DNA from: Talpa occidentalis
Lineage: Eukaryota; Chordata; Mammalia; Eulipotyphla; Talpidae
Length of the DNA: 64,000 bases
Assembly (NCBI RefSeq): GCF_014898055.3
Contig: NW_023605194.1
Coordinates: forward strand, 98,773,258-98,837,257
Reading direction: 5' to 3'
The number at the start of each line of letters is the position of its first letter. Position 1 is the first letter of the stretch. Made by a program: the position numbers and the translations under genes. This document shows positions 13,288-22,246 of the stretch, one piece after another. Under the pieces are notes generated by a model, which was not told the DNA's origin, ran no database searches, and worked only from the letters and a program-made list of their open reading frames with translations.

Positions 13288-14139
13288 GAGGAGACGCTGC
13301 GAGTAAGATCTCCCATTAAAAAAAAGTTAATAGGGAGGAAAAGCGGAAGGTCCCAGTGAGAACTGTGACACGGAAGATAAACGGACGACACCAGCAAACT
13401 GCCCGAAGAAGAAAGTTGCCATAAAAGAGGACCAGAAGGCAGGGAAGCGCAGAACCCTGCTCCCCTCCCCCGCCCACAGAGGCGGCACTCTCCGACCCGC
13501 AGAGAGGAGGAAAATGACAAACTAAAACTGCCAACAAGAACAAAGGACGCAGCAAGCGGGACTGTGAGTGGAAAGGAACTATTGCAGCCACCACACCCTG
13601 TGAACGGGAGCTGGGGAGAACCCCCGCAGGATCCGCCGCGGAGGTGAGCTCCGGGCGCCATTGCAGAGAGCCCCGCCCAGGAGGAGCCCAGCCCCAGCAC
13701 ACAGCCCCGGCCGCCCGGTAAGCCTGCGCGGAAGCGGCGCGCCGGAAAAACAGACGCGGAGCGGGATTGCGCGGGGAAAGCGGCGCGGATTGCGCGGATC
13801 GGATCGCAGCTGCCCAGGTCCCCGCGCCTGCGACCTAGGCTTGCCGGGAGACGACCTAGGCTTGCGGGGAGACGCGCGGAGGCCCTCCCGGAGTGAGCAG
13901 GAACCAGGCGCCCAGGCAGGGGAGCGGGATTCAAAAGGCGCCATTCCCGCGCCACTGATCTGGGCTACAGCCCGCGTCCTGGAACTGAGGGCTTTGGAAC
14001 TGAGACCCGGGGCACGAAATTAGGGGCGTGGGTTCCGCACGACGGTGGGGCACAAGGCAGACACAGCACCCCAAAGCCGTTGAGGTGTACCCTACCATCC
14101 CCGCTCTGCTCCCTGCCCCACGGGGTGGAAAATCAGCTC

Positions 14140-14640
14140 CCCAAGGGCTCTAGGAGAGATCTCTGGCGCCACCTAGCGACTTGTAGCCAGCACAGGCTCC
14201 TGAAGGAGATAGTGGCCAGCTGGGGAGTTAGCCCACGCCTGGCCCCTTCCGACCAGTAGTCTGAGCCCACAGGGGGAGCGAGCGCCCACAGCCGGGGCAG
14301 ACCAGGCACGCAGAAGAGTGTGCCTGACACCGTACGCGCAGGGAGTGTGTCCCACATCACCATTTTAGAACAGGGACATTTCTTCAGTAAAGACTACCTG
14401 CAGAAGGCTTCCTCAGGAGCCAGAGGTGAGCGGGGGAAGTTCGCCCACGCCAGACCCCCTCTGGCCTGCAGTCCAAGCCCAGTGGGGGAGCAGGAACCCA
14501 CCGCCGGGGCAGACCAGGTGCACAGGGGAGTGTGTCCCCACATCGACATTTTAGGACAGGGACCTTTCTCCAATAAAGACTGCTTGAAACTGACAGATGA
14601 CTCCTGGAGGAACCAGAGGGGAGCAGAGAAGCTCACCCAA
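14140..14640 (+). repeat. Tandem monomers in the L1 5' UTR
   Basis: Two and a part units repeat at about 212 and 192 bp. The block 'gttagcccacgcctggcccc' at 14227 recurs as 'gttcgcccacgccagacccc' at 14439 and, shortened, as 'gctcacccaag' at 14631. The block 'gggagtgtgtcccacatc' at 14341 recurs at 14525, each followed by 'attttag.acagggac' and a 'taaagact' end. The third, partial unit runs into the ORF1 start codon. Confidence 0.8.
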
Positions 14641-14641
14641 G

Positions 14642-15667
14642 ATGCCGGCCAGTCCCAACTACACAGTGTCCCAACGCATACGGCAAATTAGAAAACAGAC
14701 AGTAGGGAGGAGAAGAACCACACGCAACCTAGCAACTCTCCAGAAAAAAAGCACACCACAAAAAGAAAACCAGCCCTCAGATTGCAACGACAGTAACTTG
14801 GAAGAACTTCTGAGCCTTCCAGAAAGAGAATTTAAAATTGCCGTGATTAAAAAACTGACAGAAGTCATAAAGGAAAACAATGATAAGGGAAAAATAATCA
14901 ACGATCAGAAGAATGAAATTGAGTCCCTAAAGAGGGAAGTAAAAGAAATACAGGAGATCAAAGAATTAGTGGAAAAACTAAAGAATTCTGGGAAAAGCAA
15001 TGAAAGCAGAATTGATGAAATGGAAGAACGAATAAGTGCTCTTGAAGACACAGAAATAAAAAGAACCAAAACAGAAAAGGAAAGAGAAGTACGAAGGAAA
15101 AAGAATGAAGAAAGACTTCGGGAACTATCTGACTCCATGAGGAAAGGAAATATAAGAGTTATAGGAATACCAGAAGGAGAGGAGAGAGAAGTAGGAACAG
15201 AGAAAATATTCAAAGAGATAATTGAAGAGAACTTCCCAAATGTGAAGAAGGAGCTGAAAATTGATATACAAGAAGCAAGAAGAACACCAAACTTCCACGA
15301 CGAAAGAAAAAATACAGCAAGACACATAATAGTAAAGCTCCCAAGAATCCAGGACAAGGAAAAAATAATGAAGCTGGCAAGAGGGAAGAAACAGATAACA
15401 TTCAAAGGAAAGCCAATCAGGCTGACATCAGACTTCTCCGAAGAAACACTACGGGCAAGGAGAGAGTGGAGGGACATAGTCAACAGACTCCAAGAAAACA
15501 GAGGCCAACCAAGAATACTCTATCCCGCAAAGCTCTCCTTCCTCTTTGAAGAAAGAATATGGACCTTCCCAGACAAACAGAAACTCCGGAATTTCATTGC
15601 AACTAAACCCCCACTCCAAAAAATACTACAAGGAGTCCTAAAGCCAGAACCTCAGAGGGACGAATAA
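14642..15667 (+). CDS. L1 ORF1p, RNA-binding chaperone
   Basis: An intact 341-residue ORF. ORF1p coats L1 RNA as a trimer and acts as a nucleic-acid chaperone in the cytoplasmic L1 RNP. I chose the ATG at 14642 (context AAGATGC, A at -3). An in-frame ATG at 14597 would add 15 residues that derive from the 5' UTR repeat. The N-terminus is basic (residues 8-45). A charged, heptad-rich coiled coil spans roughly 60-160. The RRM begins at NIRVIGIPEGEE (about 170). The C-terminal domain contains ARHIIVKLPR (226-235), GKPIRLTSDF (256-265) and LRARREW, the usual RNA-contact region. The stop is TAA at 15665-15667, then a 75-bp spacer to ORF2. The N-terminal part is unlike human ORF1p, as expected for the fast-evolving end. 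Confidence 0.95.
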   Translation: MPASPNYTVSQRIRQIRKQTVGRRRTTRNLATLQKKSTPQKENQPSDCNDSNLEELLSLPEREFKIAVIKKLTEVIKENNDKGKIINDQKNEIESLKREVKEIQEIKELVEKLKNSGKSNESRIDEMEERISALEDTEIKRTKTEKEREVRRKKNEERLRELSDSMRKGNIRVIGIPEGEEREVGTEKIFKEIIEENFPNVKKELKIDIQEARRTPNFHDERKNTARHIIVKLPRIQDKEKIMKLARGKKQITFKGKPIRLTSDFSEETLRARREWRDIVNRLQENRGQPRILYPAKLSFLFEERIWTFPDKQKLRNFIATKPPLQKILQGVLKPEPQRDE

Positions 15668-15742
15668 CAATGAAAGAAGGCCAAAAAAAAAAAAAAGTTA
15701 TTAAAAGAATAAATAAATAAAATCAAAGGAAAGACAAACACA
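15668..15742 (+). other. ORF1-ORF2 intergenic spacer of L1
   Basis: 75 bp, A-rich, with a poly-A run of 14 and repeated AATAA units. ORF2 is expected to be translated by reinitiation or another unconventional route. Several stop codons lie in the spacer, so no fusion protein would be made. Confidence 0.85.
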
Positions 15743-18700
15743 ATGGCAAATACAGATGTTAACATATCAATATTAACTCTAAATGTAAATGGACTAAACT
15801 CTTCAATAAAAAGACACAGAGTTGCAGCCTGGATTAAGAAACAAAACCCAACCTTTTGCTGTCTACAGGAAACACATTTAGCTACAAAAGATAAAAATAG
15901 GCTCAAAGTTAAAGGATGGAAAACAATCCTACAAGCAAATGGGCCAAAAAAGAAAGCAGGAACAGCTATACTTATATCAGATAAAACAGATTTCAAACTC
16001 AAAAAGATAAAAAGAGACCCCAATGGTCACTACATTATGATCAAGGGGACAATATTTCAAGAAGAAATAACACTCATTAACATATATGCACCAAACGAAG
16101 GAGCACCAAAATATATCAGACAACTGTTGTCCTCTCTGAAAACAGACATCAGAGAAAACACATACGTAGTGGGAGACTTCAACACACCACTATCAACAAT
16201 GGATAGATCAACAAGACAAAAAATAAGTAAAGAAACCAAAGCTCTAAATAAGGACCTAGAGCAATTGGGCTTAACAGACATCTATAGAACACTAAACCCC
16301 AGAAAAACGGAGTACACATTTTTCTCAAGCGCACACGGATCATTCTCCAGGATCGATCACATACTGGGGCACAAGACAAACATCAACAGATACACCAAGA
16401 TTAAAATCATATCAACCATCTTTTCTGACCATGAAGGCATCAAACTAGAAATAAACCATAAAAAGAAGGCAAGGAACTTTCCTACCTCATGGAGATTAAA
16501 AACCACACTACTGGAAGACCACTGGACTAAGGAGGAGATCAAAGAGGAAATTAAAAAATTTTTTGAATTGAACGACAAGGAGGACACCAATATCCTAAAT
16601 GTATGGGATGCAGCAAAAGCAGTAATAAGAGGAAAATATATAGCAATAGAAGCTCACATCAAGAAACAAGAAAGAACTCAAAGAAACAACCTAATCTCGA
16701 AGCTCAAAGATCTAGAAAAAGAACAACAAAAAAACCCCAAAACCAGTAGAAGAAAAGAAATAATAAAAACCAAAGCAGAAATAAATGAAATTGAAACTAA
16801 AAAAACAATCCAAAAGATCAATGAAACCAAGAGCTGGTTCTTTGAAAAAATCAATAAAATAGACAAACCCCTAGCCAGGCTCACAAAGGAAAAAAGGGAG
16901 AAAGCACAAATAAACAGGATCATCAATGAAAGAGGAGAAATCACAACGGACTCAGCAGAAATCAAAAGAATAATCAGTAACTACTATGAACAGTTATATG
17001 GAAACAAGTTTAACAATCTAGAGGAGATGGACAAATTCCTACAACTCTACAATCACCCAAAGCTAGATAAAGAAGAAATAGAACACCTAAACAGACCAAT
17101 TACAATTAGCGAAATTGAAATGGTAATTAAAAACCTTCCCAAAAACAAAAGCCCAGGACCTGATGGATTTACAAATGAATTCTACCAAACATTCAGAGAT
17201 GAATTAGTGCCTATCCTTCACAAACTCTTCCAAAAAATTGAGAAGGAAGGGACAATACCAAACACGTTCTATGAAGCCAACATTACACTAATACCAAAAC
17301 CGAACAAGGACAACACAAAAAAGGAAAACTACAGGCCAATCTCCCTAATGAACACTGATGCAAAAATCCTCAATAAAATTTTAGCCATCAGAATCCAACA
17401 ATGTATCCATAAGATAATTCACCACGACCAAGTAGGATTCATTCCAGGGGCACAAGGATGGTTTAACATCCGAAAATCAATCAACGTTATCCAACACATC
17501 AACAAAAAGAAATATAAAAACCATATGATAATATCAATAGATGCTGAGAAAGCTTTCGACAAAGTGCAACACCCATTCATGATAAAAGCCCTTGAAATTC
17601 TTGGGATACAAGGAACATACCTCAACATCATAAAGGCCATCTATGACAAGCCAACAGCCAGTATCATTCTCAATGGTGAAAAGCTGAAAGCAATTCCATT
17701 AAGATCTGGAACAAGACAAGGATGTCCACTCTCACCACTGCTTTTCAATATAATACTAGAAGTCCTAGCCAGGGCAATAAGACAAGAGAAAGACATCCAA
17801 GGAATCCAAATAGGAAAAGAAGAAGTCAAACTATCACTATTTGCAGACGATATGATATTATACATAGAGAACCCCAAAAACTCCACAGAAAAGCTAATTC
17901 AACTCATCAATCAATTCAGTAAAGTGGCAGGATACAAAATCAACACGCAAAAGTCAGTAGCCTTCCTATACACAAACAATAAATCTGAAGAAGAAGAAAT
18001 CAAAAAGACCATCCCTTTTGTTATTGAAACAAAAAAAATCAAATATTTGGGAATCAATCTAACAAAAGAGGTAAAGGACCTATACAAAGAAAACTATAAA
18101 ACACTGTTAAAAGAAATAGAAGAAGACACAAAGAAATGGAGAGACATCCCCTGCTCGTGGATTGGAAGAATAAACATTATTAAAATGGCCATCCTTCCAA
18201 AAGCAATATACAGATTCAACGCTATTCCAATCAAAATTTCAATGTCATTCTTCAAAGAAATAGAACAATTATTGATGAAATTCATATGGAATCACAAAAA
18301 ACCCCGAATAGCCAAAGCTCTACTGAAAAAAAAAGAAGGGAATGGAGGCATTACACTCCCAGACTTCAAACTCTACTACAAAGCCATAATCATCAAAACT
18401 GCATGGTATTGGAACAAGAACAGACATACAGACCAATGGAATCGAATAGAAAATCCAGAAATAAACCCACAGATTTATGGTCAACTAATCTTTGACAAAG
18501 GAGCAAAGACTATGCATTGGAGCAAAGAAAGTTTGTTCAATAAATGGTGCTGGGAAAACTGGGTCGCTACATGCAAAAGAATGAAGCTTGACCACTACCT
18601 CACACCATACACAAAAATCAACTCAAAATGGATTAAAGAACTAGACATAAGACCTGAAACCATAAAATATATAGAAGGAAATATAGGCGAAACACTACGT

Positions 18701-19570
18701 GATTTGCACATCAAAGACATCTTTACAAACACATCACCCAAAGCAGTGATAGTGAAGGCAAAGATAAACAGCTGGGACTACATCAAATTAAAGAGCTTCT
18801 GCACAGCAAAAGAGACAATAACAAAAACAAAGAGAAACCCCACCAACTGGGAGAACATTTTTGCACCCAACACTAATGATAAAGGACTGATCACAAAAAT
18901 CTGCAAAGAGCTGATGAGACTCAACAACAACAAAGAAAATAATCCAGTCAAAAAATGGGCAGAAGAGCTAAAAAGAAACTTCTCTCAAGAGGAAATGCAA
19001 ATGGCCAACAGGCATATGAAAAAATGTTCAACATCACTTGCCATCAGGGAAATGCAAATCAAAACTACCATGAGATACCATCTTACACCAGTGAGAATGG
19101 CACATATTAATAAAACTAGCAACAACAAATGCTGGCGAGGGTGTGGAGAAAAAGGAACTCTTCTACACTGTTGGTGGGAGTGCAAACTGGTCCAACCACT
19201 GTGGAAAGCTGTGTGGAGATTTCTGGACCTACTAAACATAGAGCTTCCATATGATCCAGCAATTCCACTCCTAGGTATTTACCCAAAGGACACAGAAACA
19301 TCAATTCCAAAGAACACCTGCACCCCTATGTTTATAGCAGCACTGTTTACAATAGCTAAGCTTTGGAAACAACCCAAATGCCCAAAAATAGATGACTGGA
19401 TCAAGAAGATGTGGTCCATATATACCATGGAATATTACTCAGCATTCAAAAAAGATAAACACATGCAATTTGCAGCAACATGGATGGCGCTGGAAGGGAT
19501 CATGCTCAGCGAAATAAGCCAAAAAGAAAAAGAAAAATACCGGATGGTCTCACTCATAGCAGGAATCTAG
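15743..19570 (+). CDS. L1 ORF2p, endonuclease and reverse transcriptase
   Basis: An intact 1275-residue ORF, the same length as human ORF2p. The protein nicks target DNA and reverse-transcribes L1 RNA at the nick. The AP-like endonuclease occupies residues 1-239. N14, E43, D145 and N147 (in VVGDFNTP), D205 (SRIDHI) and H230 (SDH) are all present at human numbering. The reverse transcriptase covers about 440-780. It has the motif A region [12 protein letters not shown] near residue 600 and the motif C FADD with F at 700, so the catalytic pair is D702/D703. The C-terminal cysteine motif [18 protein letters not shown] (CX3CX7HX4C) lies near 1130-1147. No internal stop is present and the frame uses the A-rich codons typical of L1. 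The start is the first ATG after the spacer (context ACAATGG). It should act in cis on its own RNA and in trans on SINEs. Confidence 0.98.
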   Translation: MANTDVNISILTLNVNGLNSSIKRHRVAAWIKKQNPTFCCLQETHLATKDKNRLKVKGWKTILQANGPKKKAGTAILISDKTDFKLKKIKRDPNGHYIMIKGTIFQEEITLINIYAPNEGAPKYIRQLLSSLKTDIRENTYVVGDFNTPLSTMDRSTRQKISKETKALNKDLEQLGLTDIYRTLNPRKTEYTFFSSAHGSFSRIDHILGHKTNINRYTKIKIISTIFSDHEGIKLEINHKKKARNFPTSWRLKTTLLEDHWTKEEIKEEIKKFFELNDKEDTNILNVWDAAKAVIRGKYIAIEAHIKKQERTQRNNLISKLKDLEKEQQKNPKTSRRKEIIKTKAEINEIETKKTIQKINETKSWFFEKINKIDKPLARLTKEKREKAQINRIINERGEITTDSAEIKRIISNYYEQLYGNKFNNLEEMDKFLQLYNHPKLDKEEIEHLNRPITISEIEMVIKNLPKNKSPGPDGFTNEFYQTFRDELVPILHKLFQKIEKEGTIPNTFYEANITLIPKPNKDNTKKENYRPISLMNTDAKILNKILAIRIQQCIHKIIHHDQVGFIPGAQGWFNIRKSINVIQHINKKKYKNHMIISIDAEKAFDKVQHPFMIKALEILGIQGTYLNIIKAIYDKPTASIILNGEKLKAIPLRSGTRQGCPLSPLLFNIILEVLARAIRQEKDIQGIQIGKEEVKLSLFADDMILYIENPKNSTEKLIQLINQFSKVAGYKINTQKSVAFLYTNNKSEEEEIKKTIPFVIETKKIKYLGINLTKEVKDLYKENYKTLLKEIEEDTKKWRDIPCSWIGRINIIKMAILPKAIYRFNAIPIKISMSFFKEIEQLLMKFIWNHKKPRIAKALLKKKEGNGGITLPDFKLYYKAIIIKTAWYWNKNRHTDQWNRIENPEINPQIYGQLIFDKGAKTMHWSKESLFNKWCWENWVATCKRMKLDHYLTPYTKINSKWIKELDIRPETIKYIEGNIGETLRDLHIKDIFTNTSPKAVIVKAKINSWDYIKLKSFCTAKETITKTKRNPTNWENIFAPNTNDKGLITKICKELMRLNNNKENNPVKKWAEELKRNFSQEEMQMANRHMKKCSTSLAIREMQIKTTMRYHLTPVRMAHINKTSNNKCWRGCGEKGTLLHCWWECKLVQPLWKAVWRFLDLLNIELPYDPAIPLLGIYPKDTETSIPKNTCTPMFIAALFTIAKLWKQPKCPKIDDWIKKMWSIYTMEYYSAFKKDKHMQFAATWMALEGIMLSEISQKEKEKYRMVSLIAGI

Positions 19571-19744
19571 AAAACTTAAATAAGGGACCAGGAAAACGAA
19601 TAACTATAAGAAAGTGAAAATCAAAATCAACAAAAAACTATGAACCAGAGACACTTTTTGGGGGTGGGGGCGGGAGGGGAGGGATTGGGGTCAGAATGGG
19701 GGGGCTGCAATTGTATGGGGAATACAACAATAAAATTTATTATT
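19571..19744 (+). other. L1 3' UTR with G-rich tract and poly-A signal
   Basis: Short for an L1 3' UTR, at about 174 bp. A G-rich stretch at 19659-19704 has at least seven runs of three or more G's, so a G-quadruplex is possible, as in other L1 3' UTRs. AATAAA lies at 19729-19734, followed by TTTATTATT and the poly-A tail. Confidence 0.9.
19729..19734 (+). terminator. L1 polyadenylation signal
   Basis: AATAAA 11 bases before the A tract begins. Canonical cleavage usually lies 10-30 bases downstream, so it fits the observed tail. Confidence 0.85.
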
Positions 19745-19764
19745 AAAAAAAAAAAAAAAAAAAA

Positions 19765-19780
19765 TAAAGAGAAAAGAGAG
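19765..19780. repeat. L1 target-site duplication, right copy
   Basis: TAAAGAGAAAAGAGAG directly after the poly-A tail. It is identical to 13247-13262. Confidence 0.97.
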
Positions 19781-20519
19781 ATCAAGGCATTCTTCTATTG
19801 TTTTGAAGAACAGCATCAGACTTCTGTTGAGATAGCTGATCCATACTAATCTCACCAGTCACTTGTTTAAACCCTTACTATTCTTATTTTTTTGCAATAT
19901 AGGTAGACTGAGATTTTTCCAAATCTTTTAACTTCTGCTTCCTTTTTGCTTGTCAATTCTGTGTTTAATTCATTACTCTCGTCACCTACTCCTATAAGCG
20001 GTTCTGAGAAACCAAGCTGCAGCTTCAGCATTTTGCTTAGAAATTTCTTTAGATAAATTTCCAATTTCATCACTTGCAAGTTCTACCTTCCACAAAGCAC
20101 TGGAACACTAGCACAACTCAAGCCGAGTTCTTTGCCACTTTAAAATGAGTACTGCCTCTCACCTGGTTTTCAATGTTCTTTACTTCCATCTGAGAACTTA
20201 ACAATGATCTTTACTGTCTATATTTCTACTGACATGTTCAGGATAACTTAAGGATATTCTAAGAAGATTGAGATTATCTCTACAGCTCTTCTCTTTTCTT
20301 TCTGAGCTCTCATCAAAATTGATTTTAAAGGTACATTCACAGCAATGTAGGCTTTTCCTAGCACACACCTTGAAACTTGCAGTTTCTACCTACTGCCCAT
20401 TTCCTAAAGTAATTCCACATTTTTAGGTATTTGCTATAGCAGTATCCTCGCTGCCTGTTAACAATTTCTGCTTCAGTCAGTTCTGTCTTAACAGAATCTG
20501 TCAGATTCTGCCTTAACAG
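19781..20519. other. Non-coding DNA, no recognised element
   Basis: Moderately AT-rich with no gene. Near 20483-20525 the phrase 'tgtcttaacagaatctg' recurs as 'tgccttaacaggatctc', a small imperfect direct repeat. Confidence 0.55.
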
Positions 20520-20790
20520 GATCTCAAAGACTGAATGGTTTTGAACAACAGAAATATATTCCTCAAAATTCTGGAGCTGAGAAGTCTAGGTCAAGTCATC
20601 AGTAGATTCAGTGTCCAGAGGTGGCCTGTTTAGTGGTCTTTGTGTTGTCTCACTATGTCCTTACATGGTGAAGTGGTGAGCGACTACACTGGGGTCTTTT
20701 TTGTAAGGGTATTAAATAATTCACGAGGGCTCCAACCTCATGACAGTAATCACCTCCCAAAGGTCCCCCATCTCATAAAACAATCGCATC
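20520..20790 (+). mobile_element. MaLR-type LTR fragment
   Basis: The order 'aacaacagaaatatattcctcaaaattctggagctgagaagtc', 'cattcagtgtccagag', 'ctatgtccttacatggtg', 'gagggctccaacctcatgacagtaatcacctcccaaaggtccc' is that of mammalian MaLR LTRs (MST/MLT1 group). The 5' and 3' ends are lost. It abuts an antisense L1 piece. It is non-coding. Confidence 0.75.
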
Positions 20791-20804
20791 AGGGTTTCAG
20801 TTTC

Positions 20805-21490
20805 TTTCTTTCTTTTTCTTTAAATTGAGCTATCATTGGCTTACAACATTGTATACAATTTAGAGGAACACCCCATAAGCTGTTATCCCACTGTACCCAC
20901 CATAGATTCTCCTTCCCCACTTTATTCTCCCTCCTTCCCTCCCTCTCTGGTAGCCTCAAATATGCAGTTAGATTTGATATTAGTTTAGCCTTATCTGACC
21001 TGTTACTGTGTTTCTCTATATTCCACATATAAGTGAGACTATCTGCCATTTGTCTTTCTCCTTCCGCTTAATATAACCCCCTCCAGCTCCATCCATATTG
21101 TTGCAAATGGCAAGAGTGTGTCTTTCTTGGTAGATGACCCACTCATCTGTCTTTGGACATTGAAGTTGTTTCCATAACTTGACTGGTATAAACAGTGCTG
21201 CACTTCACTAGCTTAGGAGGAGGAGTAAATATATCCTTCTGAATAAGATTTTTGTATTCCTCAGGTAGATACCTAGGGTGGACTTGCTGGATGACATGGT
21301 AGGTCCATTTTTAATATCTTGAGAAATCTCAATGCTGTTTTCCATAGGGCCTGGACCATCTACCTTCCTACCAACAGTATAGGGAACATCCCTTTCCGCC
21401 ACATCCCCATCAACAGTAGTTGTTTCTGTCCTTTTGATATGGGCCATTCTCAGAGGTGTGAGGTGGAACTCACTGTGGTTTTGATTTGGA
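20805..21490 (-). mobile_element. Old L1 3' region fragment, antisense
   Basis: Read on the minus strand this is L1 ORF2 C-terminal and 3' UTR sequence. It holds antisense forms of the 'catccatattgttgcaaatggcaag' block, the 'ggacattgaagttgtttcc' block and the 'tttcctaccaacagtatagggaac' block. Frames are broken. The small ORFs of 60-86 codons here are decayed L1, not host genes. Confidence 0.8.
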
Positions 21491-21906
21491 TTTACTCTCT
21501 TGTTGTACTAAAAAAGTCATAAAAGAAACTATGAATACATTCTCTTTCAGACCAGAGTGAAGTAGCTGGGAAGTGTAAGGTTTTATTTCATAGAGTCTAC
21601 AGTAGGAACCAGAAACAGACAGCAGGATGAGACATTTCAAAGGCAAATTTACCACTGGGAATCTCTGGGTTGTCAGGAATAACCTAAGGAGCGTATTATA
21701 GAATGAAATAAGAGCAGCAAAGTATCTCAAATAAAGGAACAAGACAAATATATATTTTTAAAACTTTAAAACAAGTGATATTTATCTGGAGAAATGCCAT
21801 TATGCTTTGTTAATGTTAATTTTTAAAATATTAAATAAAATACAACTTTTCATTAGATACCAGTGAGATTAATAGTTTATTGCTCCATGGATGAAAATAC
21901 TTTCTT
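21491..21906. other. AT-rich non-coding DNA
   Basis: No gene is recognised. Its right edge (21907-21916) is the target duplication of the next SINE. Confidence 0.6.
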
Positions 21907-21916
21907 ATATTTTCTT

Positions 21917-21960
21917 TTTTTTTTTAGATTTATTTATTTATTTATTTATATATACATACA

Positions 21961-21992
<32 letters not shown>

Positions 21993-22236
21993 AGCACTGG
22001 GTACAGTCAGAAGCGCCGGAGGGTGAGAGAATTCACCAGAGCCAGAGCGGGGAGCAGAACAGGCAGAAGGACCGAAGTACACTGCTGAGGGGAGCAGTGG
22101 GTGGCAGGAGAGGCCTGCGCGCCATGCGGGACCCTCCTCCGGTGGCCAGGGGGCAGCCGAGACTCGAACAAGCGCTGCAGAGGCTGCGGGCAGCCTCGCA
22201 ACCCAGCGCTCAACCCCTGCGCCAACTGGGAGGCCC
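21917..22236 (-). mobile_element. Young-subfamily SINE with expanded microsatellite tail
   Basis: Shares 'aagcactgggtacagtcagaagcg' with the copies at 11287 and 56185. Its A-rich tail has become an (ATTT)n tract and then a (CATA)n array at about 21951-21990, which lengthens the element to about 320 bp. Flanking repeats atattttctt lie at 21907-21916 and 22237-22246. The overlapping ORFs of 65-130 codons are artefacts. Confidence 0.94.
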
Positions 22237-22246
22237 ATATTTTCTT

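Larger units (their letters stand above)
13263..14641 (+). promoter_or_regulatory. L1 5' UTR / internal promoter, CpG-rich
   Basis: About 1.4 kb of GC-rich, CpG-rich sequence in otherwise AT-rich DNA. It begins GAGGGGGGCGGAGCAACATGG. A YY1-type site is near the start, followed by a CpG island-like part to about 13970 and then tandem monomers (about 14140-14640). By analogy with known L1s it should drive transcription from base 1 by RNA polymerase II and be a target of CpG methylation. A 21-bp perfect direct repeat lies at 13831-13851 and 13852-13872. Confidence 0.85.
13263..19764 (+). mobile_element. Full-length LINE-1 retrotransposon, apparently intact
   Basis: A 6.5-kb element with all parts of an L1. 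It has a GC-rich 5' UTR (13263-14641), ORF1, a 75-bp spacer, ORF2, a G-rich 3' UTR, a polyadenylation signal and a poly-A tail (19745-19764). Perfect 16-bp target duplications flank it. Neither ORF has a stop or frameshift. Together these indicate a very recent insertion that may still be mobile. It inserted into the 3' end of an older L1 in the same orientation. Activity is inferred, not shown. Confidence 0.98.

Noticed and set aside
14133..15483. Antisense ORFs opposite L1 5' UTR and ORF1 (up to 192 codons)
   Set aside because: Shadows of the strongly biased ORF1 codons and monomers. Only the frame crossing the 5' end was kept, and only as a finding.
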